Assembly: GCA_017849435.1 (NCBI GenBank)
Contig: JAFIGY010000016.1
Coordinates: 40,954 to 104,953, forward strand
DNA from: Chitinophaga niabensis
GTDB taxonomy: Bacteria; Bacteroidota; Bacteroidia; Chitinophagales; Chitinophagaceae
Length of the DNA: 64,000 nucleotides
Direction: 5' to 3'
Positions 9,971 through 18,871 of the stretch are shown piece after piece (within the stretch, counting starts at the first letter, position 1; each line of letters opens with the position of its first letter). The notes beneath the pieces were generated by a model. The model saw nothing but the letters and a program-made list of their open reading frames with translations, searched no databases and had not been told where the DNA came from. Both the position numbers and the translations under genes were made by a program.

Positions 9971-12900
9971 ATGAATTATACTATATATCGAATATCCTTT
10001 TTGATTGTTATCCTGCTGAATGGTATCGGTGTGTTTGCCCAAACGCCCAGAGTAACGGGTACGGTTGTGGGGTATCGTTCTTCTGCACTCATTTACCGGA
10101 ACTGGGATGTGCCGCAGACTTCTTTAGGTGGTGGAACCTGGGAAGTGCGGGGAGGAACCAAGATAGCTGATTATGACGGCGGCACCTATACGAGTATTCG
10201 TGTGAACGCCGATAGAGGTACAGCTACTGTAACCGTGATCTACCGTTATATGGACCTCGGTACCAGTACCACTTACGAGCTGGAGTTTCAAACATTGATC
10301 AGGGACACGCTCCGGCCGGGGAATATCCTTTATCCGACCACCACGTCCATTCCCAATGGAATTGCTCCTCCCCAGTTAACTGTTTCCGGAGCGGGAGGGG
10401 GCTATGGTATTTTGGATTTCAGCTGGCAACAGTCCGTGACGCCGGGTGTATGGGAAGATATGGGTGTTGGTACAGAGAACCTTACACCTCCGGTAATGAA
10501 TGGCACGGTTTCGTACCGTAGGGCTGTAACATCGGACTATTCAAAATACTCCCCGAACATTACGCTTGTAGAAACAGTATACACAGATCCGGTGCAGTTT
10601 ATTGCCTTACCGGCACTGAATCCAGGCTCCCTCACCCCAACAACCCAAACCATTCCCATGGGTACCCCGGCCGGAGGCATCACCGGTACTGCGGGAAGCG
10701 GAGGGGATTGCGGAACGGCGGTCAGCTATCAATGGCAGCAGTCCTACGACAGTCTTGCCTTTTTCGATATTCCCGGTGCCGTTTCCGCGAACTTTACACC
10801 GGCTCAGGTGAACAGCCGCACATTTTACCGCAGAGTAGCCAAATGCGGACCCTATTCCAGCTACTCCAATGTATCCGAGGTAATGGTCAATGAATATGTT
10901 TCGTTGAACTATGAGAACGAAAACTATGTACGTACGTATGATCTTCTCAAACCTGGCATTCACTCGGCTTATGAAGCAGAAGCTGCACCCGGCAGCGACA
11001 AGATACAATCCACGAACTATTTCGACGGGCTTGGGCGAAGCATTCAGACCGTTGTAAAGGAAGGTTCAGCGGCCGGTGCGGATGTTGTACAGCCCATTGT
11101 ATATGACAATGCCGGAAGGCAGCCATTTGCTTATCAATCCTATGCGTCTTCCAGTACTCCCGGAAAATTCAAGAACGATCCGTTGACGGAGTATAACAGT
11201 TTTATGAGCGGGAAATTTCCGGGCGAGGGGACTTTCTACTCCAAAACCATTTTCGAGGAATCACCGCTGAACAGGGTGGAGAAGGTACTTGCTCCGGGAA
11301 ACAGCTGGGGAGGAAGTAATCGTGGAACGCAGTCGCAGTCCGGCGGCAACAATGCAACGGAAGGAGTAAGGATATGGAAGATCGCTGCTGCATCCGGAAG
11401 TGTGCCTGTTACGACAAGCGTTTATGATGACGGTGCGCTGCTCAAACAGGTGACCATTGATGAGCACGATAAATATGCAATAGAATACAAGGATAAACAG
11501 GGAAAGGTAATACTGAAAAAAGTGCAATTGGATGCAGGCCCTTCCGCTCAACATGATGGCTGGCTTTGCACATATTATGTGTATGATGAATTGGACCAGT
11601 TGCGGTTTGTGTTGTCTCCGAAGGCCATCGACATGATCAAGAACAACGGCTGGAGCCTTACTGATCCTGAGTTAGCCAACGGATTGTGCTTTCAATATGC
11701 ATATGACGCCAGGAAAAGGATGGTATGGAAGAAAGTCCCCGGTGCTGCCGCCGTGGAAATGGTGTACGATGTGAGGGACAGGCTTGTGTTTAGCAGAGAT
11801 GGAAGCCAGAAGAACAACAACCGCTGGCTGGTTACTTTTTATGATGATCTGAACAGACCTGTAGAGACCGCACTGTATCTGTCTTCCGCTACCCGGGAGA
11901 CCCTGCAGGCCGGGCTGGACAATGTTACCGGCAGTTCCGCTATCACCACTACGCTCCCCGCCATAGAGATGCTGGTCGTTCCGTCAAGGGACCCGGCAAT
12001 TGCACAGTACAAAGCGAGGAAAGAAATCGTTTTCACCAACGGCTTTGAAAGTGGGAACAATGAAGTTTTTGAGACAGAGATCGACCCCAATATGGCCGGA
12101 ACGGCTGTCACAACCATCGTGAACAATCCGCTGCCTGGTATTCAGGACAATCAGCTGTATCCATTGTCTTACACTTACTACGATCAATATCCATCTGCAG
12201 CCCCGTCTTTCAACACCGCTTATCTCAGTAAGCTTGAATCCGGGAACAGTACGGCACCCGAAACGCCCACCAGCGCTACTACGCTGACGAATGGACTGAC
12301 TACGGGTAAAAAGACGCGTATACTGGATACGGATCAATGGCTGACCGCTGTCAACTATTATGATAGTAAAGGAAGATTGTTGCAGGTGATCAGCGATAAC
12401 ATCAACGGAGGGAAAGACATTATCACAAACCGGTATGATTTCTCCGGGAAAGTAATATCCAGCTACACCAGCTATCAGAACCCGCTGGGTGCAACCATCC
12501 AGGACGCCCGGCTGCTGACAGTTTTCAAATATGACCGGAATGGCCGGCTGACCAGCACTGAGAAACAATTGAACGATGAACCAACGTGGAGGAGAGCTGT
12601 CGGGCAACAGGAGTACAACGAGTTAGGACAGATATCCCGCAAAACGCTGGGGAATAACCTGGAAAGCCTCGAGTACAATTACAATATCCGCGGCTGGTTA
12701 GGAGGCATTAATAAGAACTTTGCGACCACGGGTTCAGGGCATTACTTCGGGACATCATTACATTATGACGACGGTCTGGGTGCCACATCCCAATACAATG
12801 GCAATATTTCATCGATGACCTGGCGGAGCGCCGGTGATGGCCGCTGGAGGGCGTATAATTTTGGCTATGATGCTGCCAACAGGTTGCTGGCAGCCGATTT

Positions 12901-15220
12901 TAACGAGAACCCGGGAAGCGGGTGGGCTAAAAACCCGCTGATAGATTTCAGCGTGAGTGGTCTCACTTATGATGCGAACGGGAATATCGGTGCGATGACG
13001 CAGAAGGGAATGAAGAGCGGAACCAGCAGCGTAATCGATCAGCTGACTTACGCCTACAAGTCCAACAGCAACCAGCTCGTAAAAGTGACAGACGCTGCCA
13101 ATGATCCTTCCAGCACCCTGGGAGACTTCAAAGACCAGAACCCCGCTTCTACACAGGCATATAACTATGATGTCAACGGTAACCTCACGGAAGATTATCA
13201 CAAGAATATCGACAGGATCACTTACAATATCCTGAACCTGCCCACCAGCGTGCATATCAATGGAAAGGGTACTATTAACTATGTGTATGATGCATCCGGC
13301 ATCAAATTAAAGAAGGTTGTAACCGACAGTACAGCGAATCCTATTCGCGTTACCACCACCAGCTATCTTGGAAGTACCATTTATCAGAATGACAGTCTTC
13401 AGTTTATTGCACATGAAGAAGGGCGGATAAGACCGGTGCAGAAATCCGGGCAGCCTTTGACCTATGTGTACGATTATTTTGTGAAAGATCACCTGGGGAA
13501 TGTGCGCATGGTGCTTACCGAGCAATCGGATTTTTCCATGTACACCGCCACGATGGAGCCACAGCGTGCGGCAACGGAGAGCGCGCTGTTTACTAATGTA
13601 GATGCTACCAGAACGCCGAAACCCGTTGGTTATCCGCAGGATCCGACTGTTCAGAGCAATGCCTATGTGGCCAGGCTGAACGGAAGCAACCCTGAAAGGA
13701 AAATTGGCCCGTCCCTGGTGTTGAGGGTAATGGCGGGGGATACGATTGGCGTGGGGGCGAGGGCGTTCTATAAATCCATTGGGAACCCTGGCAACAAGTC
13801 CACAGCACCTGTAGCCGATATGGCCCGTGCGCTGGCGAGTGCCTTCGGTAACGGACAGGCAACGCAGGCCGAAGGCGTGCATGGCGGCGGCCGAAATAAT
13901 ACACCTTTCACGGAACGCTTTTATGGCAATGAATATCAGCGGTTAAAACAGAAAGAGCCCGGTCAGGGTAATCAGACCAACCGCCCGAAAGCGTATCTGA
14001 ATTTTGTGTTGTTCGACGATCAGTTTAAATTAGTGGAAGAAAACAGCGGGGTTAAACAGGTACAGGCGCAGCCGGATCAATTGCAGACGCTGGCGCAGGA
14101 TAAGATGGTGATGCAGAAGAGCGGCTTCCTGTATGTTTATACCAGCAATGAAACCCCGCAGGATGTGTTCTTTGACAATGTAACGGTGCTTTCCAATCCG
14201 GGGCCGGTGTTGGAGGAGACGCATTATTATCCGTTTGGGCTGACGATGGAGGGTATCAGTACAAAGGCAGTTGGATCATTAGAGAATCGCTATAAGTATA
14301 ACGGTATTGAAAAGATTGGAGAATTTGGGCTGGAAGATTATGATGCAAAGTTCAGAGAACTTGATCCTCAGATTGGTAGATGGTGGCAGGTTGACCCTAA
14401 GACAGATGCTTCACTTGCAGAGAGCCCTTACGCAAGCATGGGGAATAATCCGATAAGTCATCAAGACCCTTTAGGTGACTACTTCTTTGGGTTATTTGGC
14501 TCCACATCTGCACAACGACAAGCAGCGAGAGCAGCAGTTGAAGAGTTAGAAAAAGCCGGCGGGTATTACGATGTAGAGATTAAGAATAAACACAGCAAGA
14601 AAATTCGTGTTAGCTATACGATTAACCATCAAACAGTAGACCCTGAATCTGGGCGTGTAGCTGCAACGGCCAGTGCACGAAACCTTTACTTTAGAGAAAA
14701 TGGGCGACCCGATTTTGGGAATACTTTGGAAAATACGGCGTATGATAGAGACCTTGCTTCCACAGCACTCTCTAATGGTAATAGAAGCCCTCGTCCCTAT
14801 CCTGGTACAGCAGAATATGTAGCGGCAGAAGCTATCCTGGTGCCACTGCCCCCAGTATTTAAACTTTTGGGACAAGCAAGAGCGACTACTTTATACAGGT
14901 CTGTTTCACAAGCAGAATTGAGTGATATTGCTGCTAATGGACTTAGGGTAAATTCGGCTACAGGATATGAAAGTGGTAAGCTATTTGCAACTACAGTAGA
15001 AGATGCAGCTCGGTTCGGAAGAAATAATTTTGGTTTTGATGGGGTGCCAAATACTATTATTCAAGTAAAGGTTCCAGCACAGACAATCCGCTTTGCAGAG
15101 AAAAAGGTTTTGGACGGAATGAATGCGGTTAAAGTACCATCTGGTATGTTGAACTCAGTAAAAAATGTTAAGACGTTGAATTTTACTCCTTATGTCAAAC
15201 CGGGCTTTGGAGGCTTTTAA
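9971..15220 (+). CDS. RHS repeat polymorphic toxin with exchangeable C-terminal tail
   Basis: 1749 residues. Signal peptide about 1-24 (GVFAQ). Residues about 125-290 hold two related Ig-like repeats, each with a WQQS core and an (S/F)YRR end. From about 315 comes the DUF6443-type start (NYVRTYDLLKPGI, STNYFDGLGRSIQT), then many YD repeats. The RHS core box spans about 1418-1503 (HYYPFGLTMEG, YKYNGIEK, PQIGRWWQVDP, NNPISHQDPLGDY), where RHS proteins usually self-cleave. The tail 1504-1749 differs in base composition from the core. Its last 110 residues (LYRSVSQAEL from 1641, GKLFATTVEDAARFG, IIQVKVP) have the layout of ADP-ribosyltransferase-type toxins, with no close family match claimed. 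The immunity candidate follows after 10 bp. No VgrG or PAAR is present, so export is probably by Sec. Confidence 0.85.
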   Translation: MNYTIYRISFLIVILLNGIGVFAQTPRVTGTVVGYRSSALIYRNWDVPQTSLGGGTWEVRGGTKIADYDGGTYTSIRVNADRGTATVTVIYRYMDLGTSTTYELEFQTLIRDTLRPGNILYPTTTSIPNGIAPPQLTVSGAGGGYGILDFSWQQSVTPGVWEDMGVGTENLTPPVMNGTVSYRRAVTSDYSKYSPNITLVETVYTDPVQFIALPALNPGSLTPTTQTIPMGTPAGGITGTAGSGGDCGTAVSYQWQQSYDSLAFFDIPGAVSANFTPAQVNSRTFYRRVAKCGPYSSYSNVSEVMVNEYVSLNYENENYVRTYDLLKPGIHSAYEAEAAPGSDKIQSTNYFDGLGRSIQTVVKEGSAAGADVVQPIVYDNAGRQPFAYQSYASSSTPGKFKNDPLTEYNSFMSGKFPGEGTFYSKTIFEESPLNRVEKVLAPGNSWGGSNRGTQSQSGGNNATEGVRIWKIAAASGSVPVTTSVYDDGALLKQVTIDEHDKYAIEYKDKQGKVILKKVQLDAGPSAQHDGWLCTYYVYDELDQLRFVLSPKAIDMIKNNGWSLTDPELANGLCFQYAYDARKRMVWKKVPGAAAVEMVYDVRDRLVFSRDGSQKNNNRWLVTFYDDLNRPVETALYLSSATRETLQAGLDNVTGSSAITTTLPAIEMLVVPSRDPAIAQYKARKEIVFTNGFESGNNEVFETEIDPNMAGTAVTTIVNNPLPGIQDNQLYPLSYTYYDQYPSAAPSFNTAYLSKLESGNSTAPETPTSATTLTNGLTTGKKTRILDTDQWLTAVNYYDSKGRLLQVISDNINGGKDIITNRYDFSGKVISSYTSYQNPLGATIQDARLLTVFKYDRNGRLTSTEKQLNDEPTWRRAVGQQEYNELGQISRKTLGNNLESLEYNYNIRGWLGGINKNFATTGSGHYFGTSLHYDDGLGATSQYNGNISSMTWRSAGDGRWRAYNFGYDAANRLLAADFNENPGSGWAKNPLIDFSVSGLTYDANGNIGAMTQKGMKSGTSSVIDQLTYAYKSNSNQLVKVTDAANDPSSTLGDFKDQNPASTQAYNYDVNGNLTEDYHKNIDRITYNILNLPTSVHINGKGTINYVYDASGIKLKKVVTDSTANPIRVTTTSYLGSTIYQNDSLQFIAHEEGRIRPVQKSGQPLTYVYDYFVKDHLGNVRMVLTEQSDFSMYTATMEPQRAATESALFTNVDATRTPKPVGYPQDPTVQSNAYVARLNGSNPERKIGPSLVLRVMAGDTIGVGARAFYKSIGNPGNKSTAPVADMARALASAFGNGQATQAEGVHGGGRNNTPFTERFYGNEYQRLKQKEPGQGNQTNRPKAYLNFVLFDDQFKLVEENSGVKQVQAQPDQLQTLAQDKMVMQKSGFLYVYTSNETPQDVFFDNVTVLSNPGPVLEETHYYPFGLTMEGISTKAVGSLENRYKYNGIEKIGEFGLEDYDAKFRELDPQIGRWWQVDPKTDASLAESPYASMGNNPISHQDPLGDYFFGLFGSTSAQRQAARAAVEELEKAGGYYDVEIKNKHSKKIRVSYTINHQTVDPESGRVAATASARNLYFRENGRPDFGNTLENTAYDRDLASTALSNGNRSPRPYPGTAEYVAAEAILVPLPPVFKLLGQARATTLYRSVSQAELSDIAANGLRVNSATGYESGKLFATTVEDAARFGRNNFGFDGVPNTIIQVKVPAQTIRFAEKKVLDGMNAVKVPSGMLNSVKNVKTLNFTPYVKPGFGGF

Positions 15221-15230
15221 GAATTGATTT

Positions 15231-15533
15231 ATGATAAGGGTATTAGCACAAATAGAATTATTTGAGGGCGGACGTAAAACTCCAATTACTACTGGATACC
15301 GGCCTGCATTTAATGGTCTGAACGATCACACTGCAATCTCAGGCAAAATAATATTGGTGAATAGGGATAGGCTTTCTCCGGGAGAGAAAGCTATAGTTGA
15401 AGTTAATTTTTTAGATGGGAGTATTCCGCCTCATTATCTTGTAGTAGGTAAAAAATTTACCTTTGACGAGTTGTCACAACCAGCTATCGGAGAGGGTTTT
15501 TTCATAGAGATAATAATAAATGATTTAAAGTGA
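15231..15533 (+). CDS. EF-Tu domain III-like small protein, candidate immunity protein
   Basis: 100 residues, no signal peptide, so cytoplasmic. The sequence can be aligned along its whole length with the C-terminal barrel (domain III) of elongation factor Tu: GGRKTP (13-18) and GYRPAF (22-27) match EF-Tu GGRHTP and GYRPQF, then a (T/S)GxIxL strand, a PGE-VEV strand matching the PGDN strand, and VGKKF...IGEG matching the RFAIREGGRTVGAG end. The GTPase domain and domain II are absent, so it is not a translation factor. It is 10 bp after the RHS toxin gene and is followed by an intrinsic terminator, the usual place of an immunity gene. A decoy or shielding role against an EF-Tu-directed toxin is inferred. 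Confidence 0.75.
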   Translation: MIRVLAQIELFEGGRKTPITTGYRPAFNGLNDHTAISGKIILVNRDRLSPGEKAIVEVNFLDGSIPPHYLVVGKKFTFDELSQPAIGEGFFIEIIINDLK

Positions 15534-15550
15534 ATGGACTCTAACAGTAA

Positions 15551-15583
15551 GCCTCGCGCAGATCGCGCGGGGCTTTGTTGTTA
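15551..15583 (+). terminator. Intrinsic terminator of the RHS operon
   Basis: A 9-bp GC-rich stem with one G-U pair (15551-15559 with 15565-15573), a 5-base loop, then TTTGTTGTT. It lies 18 bp after the stop of the immunity candidate and marks it as the last gene of the operon. Confidence 0.85.
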
Positions 15584-15803
15584 TCTTGAATATGCGTTTT
15601 TAGTTTTGTTGTAAGTGATGATCACGCAAGTATATTTAACTTGCTGCCGTATTCCATTCACCGTTCTTTTTCATCCGATGGATTAGGTGAGGAAACGTTT
15701 ATCATTATTTTTGACTTGGTAGCCGCACTGCTTCTTTTTATATAATGTACAGGATATTTAATTGCATTACTTCAGGTATCAAAGAGCAAAATGAATTTTC
15801 ACA

Positions 15804-16307
15804 ATGTTGGTATTACCATTAATTAAGCGTAAAAAGACACTAATATTCAAGATTTTTTATACGGGGACATTTGTCACACTGCTTTTGGGGTTGGTTAGTA
15901 TTTTTTTCTGGTCAGGGAATGCAACACTGATTTTACTTGCTCTTCTTTGTGTGTTCAGTATCCCGTCGCAATTGATGAAGACATATGATGTTGTCGGGAC
16001 AATTAAATTAACAAGCGATGTAATAATTGTCGATGATCAACAGAATCAGCTTGCATTCCAGATATCAAATATAAGTCGATTAAAGGTTCATCTTCTTGAG
16101 GTTGAGGGCAATTTCCATTTTAAGTCAATAATGATGAAGCAAGGTGTGGATAATTACCTGAGTTTCATTAGTGAGGGGAACAAAAAAGAGTATATGTTTC
16201 TGTTAAAGGAAGAGACTGTGCCGGATTTACGCAGTTTATTTGTATTATGGCGCAGTATTGGAATTCCGTTTACCTTGTATAATGCTACCTGGCGGAGCTT
16301 CTCTTGA
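15804..16307 (+). CDS. Hypothetical two-helix membrane protein
   Basis: 167 residues, AT-rich. Two close hydrophobic segments (about 11-35 and 38-52) are followed by a soluble domain of about 110 residues with strand/helix alternation (VVGTIKLTSDVIIVDDQQ, ISRLKVHLLEVEG). That layout is common in PH-like or YdbT-like small membrane proteins, but I do not recognise a family. It stands alone, 220 bp after the RHS terminator, in DNA as AT-rich as the toxin tail. It may be an orphan immunity gene or cargo left by earlier toxin-tail exchange; that is speculation from position. Confidence 0.55.
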   Translation: MLVLPLIKRKKTLIFKIFYTGTFVTLLLGLVSIFFWSGNATLILLALLCVFSIPSQLMKTYDVVGTIKLTSDVIIVDDQQNQLAFQISNISRLKVHLLEVEGNFHFKSIMMKQGVDNYLSFISEGNKKEYMFLLKEETVPDLRSLFVLWRSIGIPFTLYNATWRSFS

Positions 16308-16469
16308 AAATTAGAACATCATTGAGTTGCTTGTGATAGTTCCGACTCTCTTCCTTTATCAAATAACTCCTTGTACCTATAAAACTATCTCGGCTATAAC
16401 TAAGAGTAGCTACTTGAAATTAACTCTAACTATAAGATTAAATCATAGCTATTAAGTTAATTTGAACTT

Positions 16470-16856
16470 GTGAAGAAAGGATTTAGATTCGCATTGATCT
16501 ATAGTTTGCTATCGTTCGCCTTTTTGATGATATGTAAGTTTGCTTTGAATTTGATTCCAATGGAAACATTTGCTTACCTTTTTTGGTTTTATGTGGTTCA
16601 GGCAGTCGCAAGCATGTTGCTATTTCCTATCTTTAAAAGGACAATAAATATAAATCAAAGTTCAATTGCCTTAAACTTTATAGCAGACTTCATTTTTTAT
16701 CTATTATTACTGAATGTATTGTCTTGTTTTTTGACTGGGAATTCTCCTACTCTGAATTTTCTTAGGGGAGTTTTTCATAAACCGGATGTTAGATCTGATA
16801 TTTTCATCATTCACATCGTTTTCATTTTTGGCTTTCTATTATCGTATTTTTTATAA
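16470..16856 (+). CDS. Hypothetical four-helix membrane protein (GTG start)
   Basis: 128 residues, mostly hydrophobic: segments at about 7-28, 32-51, 66-88 and 108-128. It starts with GTG (GTG AAG AAA) and no nearby ATG gives a better fit. No family is recognised. It lies in the same AT-rich patch behind the RHS operon and is closed by a strong terminator at 16882. It could be an orphan immunity protein to a membrane-active toxin, or unrelated. Confidence 0.5.
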   Translation: MKKGFRFALIYSLLSFAFLMICKFALNLIPMETFAYLFWFYVVQAVASMLLFPIFKRTININQSSIALNFIADFIFYLLLLNVLSCFLTGNSPTLNFLRGVFHKPDVRSDIFIIHIVFIFGFLLSYFL

Positions 16857-16881
16857 AGTGGCGCTAATGGTTTAAACATGG

Positions 16882-16927
16882 ACAACAGCCACCCTGAGTA
16901 ATTATACGAGTGGCTGTTGTTTTATTT
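16882..16927 (+). terminator. Strong intrinsic terminator
   Basis: A perfect 11-bp inverted repeat (ACAACAGCCAC, 16882-16892, with GTGGCTGTTGT, 16910-16920) is followed by TTTATTT. It closes the AT-rich patch behind the RHS locus. Confidence 0.9.
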
Positions 16928-17101
16928 AGAGTGGAAATGAAAATGCTGCGCATATCATTGCACAAACTCCTTTGCGCCCCCAAAATAATCCCTGCAAAAT
17001 CCCCCAATTCTCCCTAAATTACAGTAGAGGGTCAATTCATGTGCGGAATCATATCTTCCTGCCGTACAATCGCTAAGCAATCAATGCTTAAATAAAGAAT
17101 T

Positions 17102-18868
17102 ATGAACCTGACGGATGTTATCGATTTAGCTAGAAAGACGGGCGTCCGGGATGTACATGCAGAAGCCGGGAAAACCGTTGTGATCGTTAATTCCCTGAGC
17201 CTGGCCACCGGATGTCTTGCAGTGGCGACCGGCATTGTTTTCTACCTTTTGTCCGGAAGCAACTGGATCCTTTTCCCCGCGCTGATAGAAGGCCTGCTGT
17301 TTGCCCTCGTCATGGTACTGAATGCCGGCGGGCATTACGGGATTGCGGGTATTCTGATGTATCTTACCCAGAACGTCGCTGCGGTATATTTCGGGCTGCG
17401 GCTGGGGATGACGGTGGAGGTGCAGCTACTGGGGGTGTTCCTGGTGAGCGCTTCTTTGCTTGTCTTTAAAAAGCGACTGATAAGGATATGCTGCATCGGT
17501 ATTACCTGCCTTTGCCTGCTATTGCTGGAATACAATCTTTATACAGGCGCTTTCAAACCGATCCCGGTAGATCCGCAGACCCGCTTCCTCTTCCGCTGGC
17601 TCGCCATCATCTCCGTACTTTTCCTCAACATACTGGTCATTTACTTTTATGAAAAGAACGCCAACCGGCTTTACCGGGAAGTGGAGGAAAAGAACCACGG
17701 CCTCAAACTATTGGTGGGAGAACTGGAGCATGCGAATCTTTCCAAAAGCATCTTCGTCCGCGAAACCAGTCACGAGATCCGCACGCCTATGAATGCCATC
17801 TTCGGTATCAGCCAGCTCCTGATGCGGGAAGTGGACGCACGGCCGGAACTGGCGCCGGTAGCCCCTTTGGCGGCGCCTTTGTACGGCGCCAGTTACAATG
17901 TGCTGGAGATCATCAATAACGTACTGGAGTTGTCAAGGATAGAAGCGGGAAGACTGGATGCGCTGGAAAAAGAACCCTTCACCCTCAAACCCTGGCTGGA
18001 AGGCGTGGTAGCGATCTACCAATACATTGCCCGCACAAAAGGGGTGATCATACAACTGGAGATCAGCTCCAACATGCCGGCATCCCTGATAAGCGACAAG
18101 GTGAAGCTGACGCAGATCGTGAACAACCTCCTGTCCAACGCCATCAAATTCACAAGGCGGGATACCACAATCAACATGCGGGTAACCGCCGAAGCGCAGC
18201 TATGGGTGATAACGGTGCAGGACAGGGGAGCAGGGATGAGTGAGGAAAAAGTGGCAAGGATCTTTGAGCCCTTTGTATCCGAACGCAATGCTTTTATCCA
18301 GGGTACAGGCCTGGGATTGCACATTGCCAGACGGCTGACAGAGCTCCTGGGCGGGCGCATCACGGTTACCAGTGCTCTGGGGAAAGGGTCGCTGTTCACG
18401 GCCTGCTTTCCGCTGGAAACACCGGTTACGCCTGTGGTCGATGTGGTGCGGATGGATGCTGTTACCGGCAAATTCCCCTCCTTCAATAATGCACATGTGC
18501 TTATGATTGAAGACGACCGCCTCAGCCAGGTGATCACTTCCGGATTCCTGAAAGGTATCGGTTGTGTAGTATCTGTAGCGGATAACGGGGTAGAAGGACT
18601 GGAAGCGGCACGTCGGAAAAAACCGGATATCATTCTCCTGGATATGCATATGCCACATATGGGCGGGCGGGAAACGCTGCGGGAGATCCGGCTGGATCCT
18701 TTGCTGGCAGGCATTCCTGTGATAGCGGCATCCGGGGACGCGTTCAAAGAGGTGATGGAAGATACCCTCCGCGCGGGCGCGAATGAATACCTCGTGAAGC
18801 CGATCGAGTTCAGAACCCTGTACAATCTGCTGGCCAAATATCTTCATCCCGAGCCGGTAGACGGCTAA
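17102..18868 (+). CDS. Hybrid sensor histidine kinase with receiver domain
   Basis: 588 residues. About six membrane helices fill residues 25-185, without a large extracytoplasmic domain, so the input is probably sensed in the membrane or from the cytoplasm. A short coiled linker leads to a HisKA domain with the phospho-acceptor His224 in SHEIRTP. The HATPase has an NNLLSNAIKF N-box and a GTGLGLHIA G2 box. A C-terminal receiver domain follows (MIEDDRL, phospho-acceptor Asp514 in LLDMHMP, conserved Lys in LVKPI). No DNA-binding output is attached and no response regulator is adjacent, so the receiver may pass phosphate on or act as a sink. The gene runs towards the terpene synthase gene with only 3 bp between the stops; this does not prove a link. 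Confidence 0.9.
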   Translation: MNLTDVIDLARKTGVRDVHAEAGKTVVIVNSLSLATGCLAVATGIVFYLLSGSNWILFPALIEGLLFALVMVLNAGGHYGIAGILMYLTQNVAAVYFGLRLGMTVEVQLLGVFLVSASLLVFKKRLIRICCIGITCLCLLLLEYNLYTGAFKPIPVDPQTRFLFRWLAIISVLFLNILVIYFYEKNANRLYREVEEKNHGLKLLVGELEHANLSKSIFVRETSHEIRTPMNAIFGISQLLMREVDARPELAPVAPLAAPLYGASYNVLEIINNVLELSRIEAGRLDALEKEPFTLKPWLEGVVAIYQYIARTKGVIIQLEISSNMPASLISDKVKLTQIVNNLLSNAIKFTRRDTTINMRVTAEAQLWVITVQDRGAGMSEEKVARIFEPFVSERNAFIQGTGLGLHIARRLTELLGGRITVTSALGKGSLFTACFPLETPVTPVVDVVRMDAVTGKFPSFNNAHVLMIEDDRLSQVITSGFLKGIGCVVSVADNGVEGLEAARRKKPDIILLDMHMPHMGGRETLREIRLDPLLAGIPVIAASGDAFKEVMEDTLRAGANEYLVKPIEFRTLYNLLAKYLHPEPVDG

Positions 18869-18871
18869 CAT

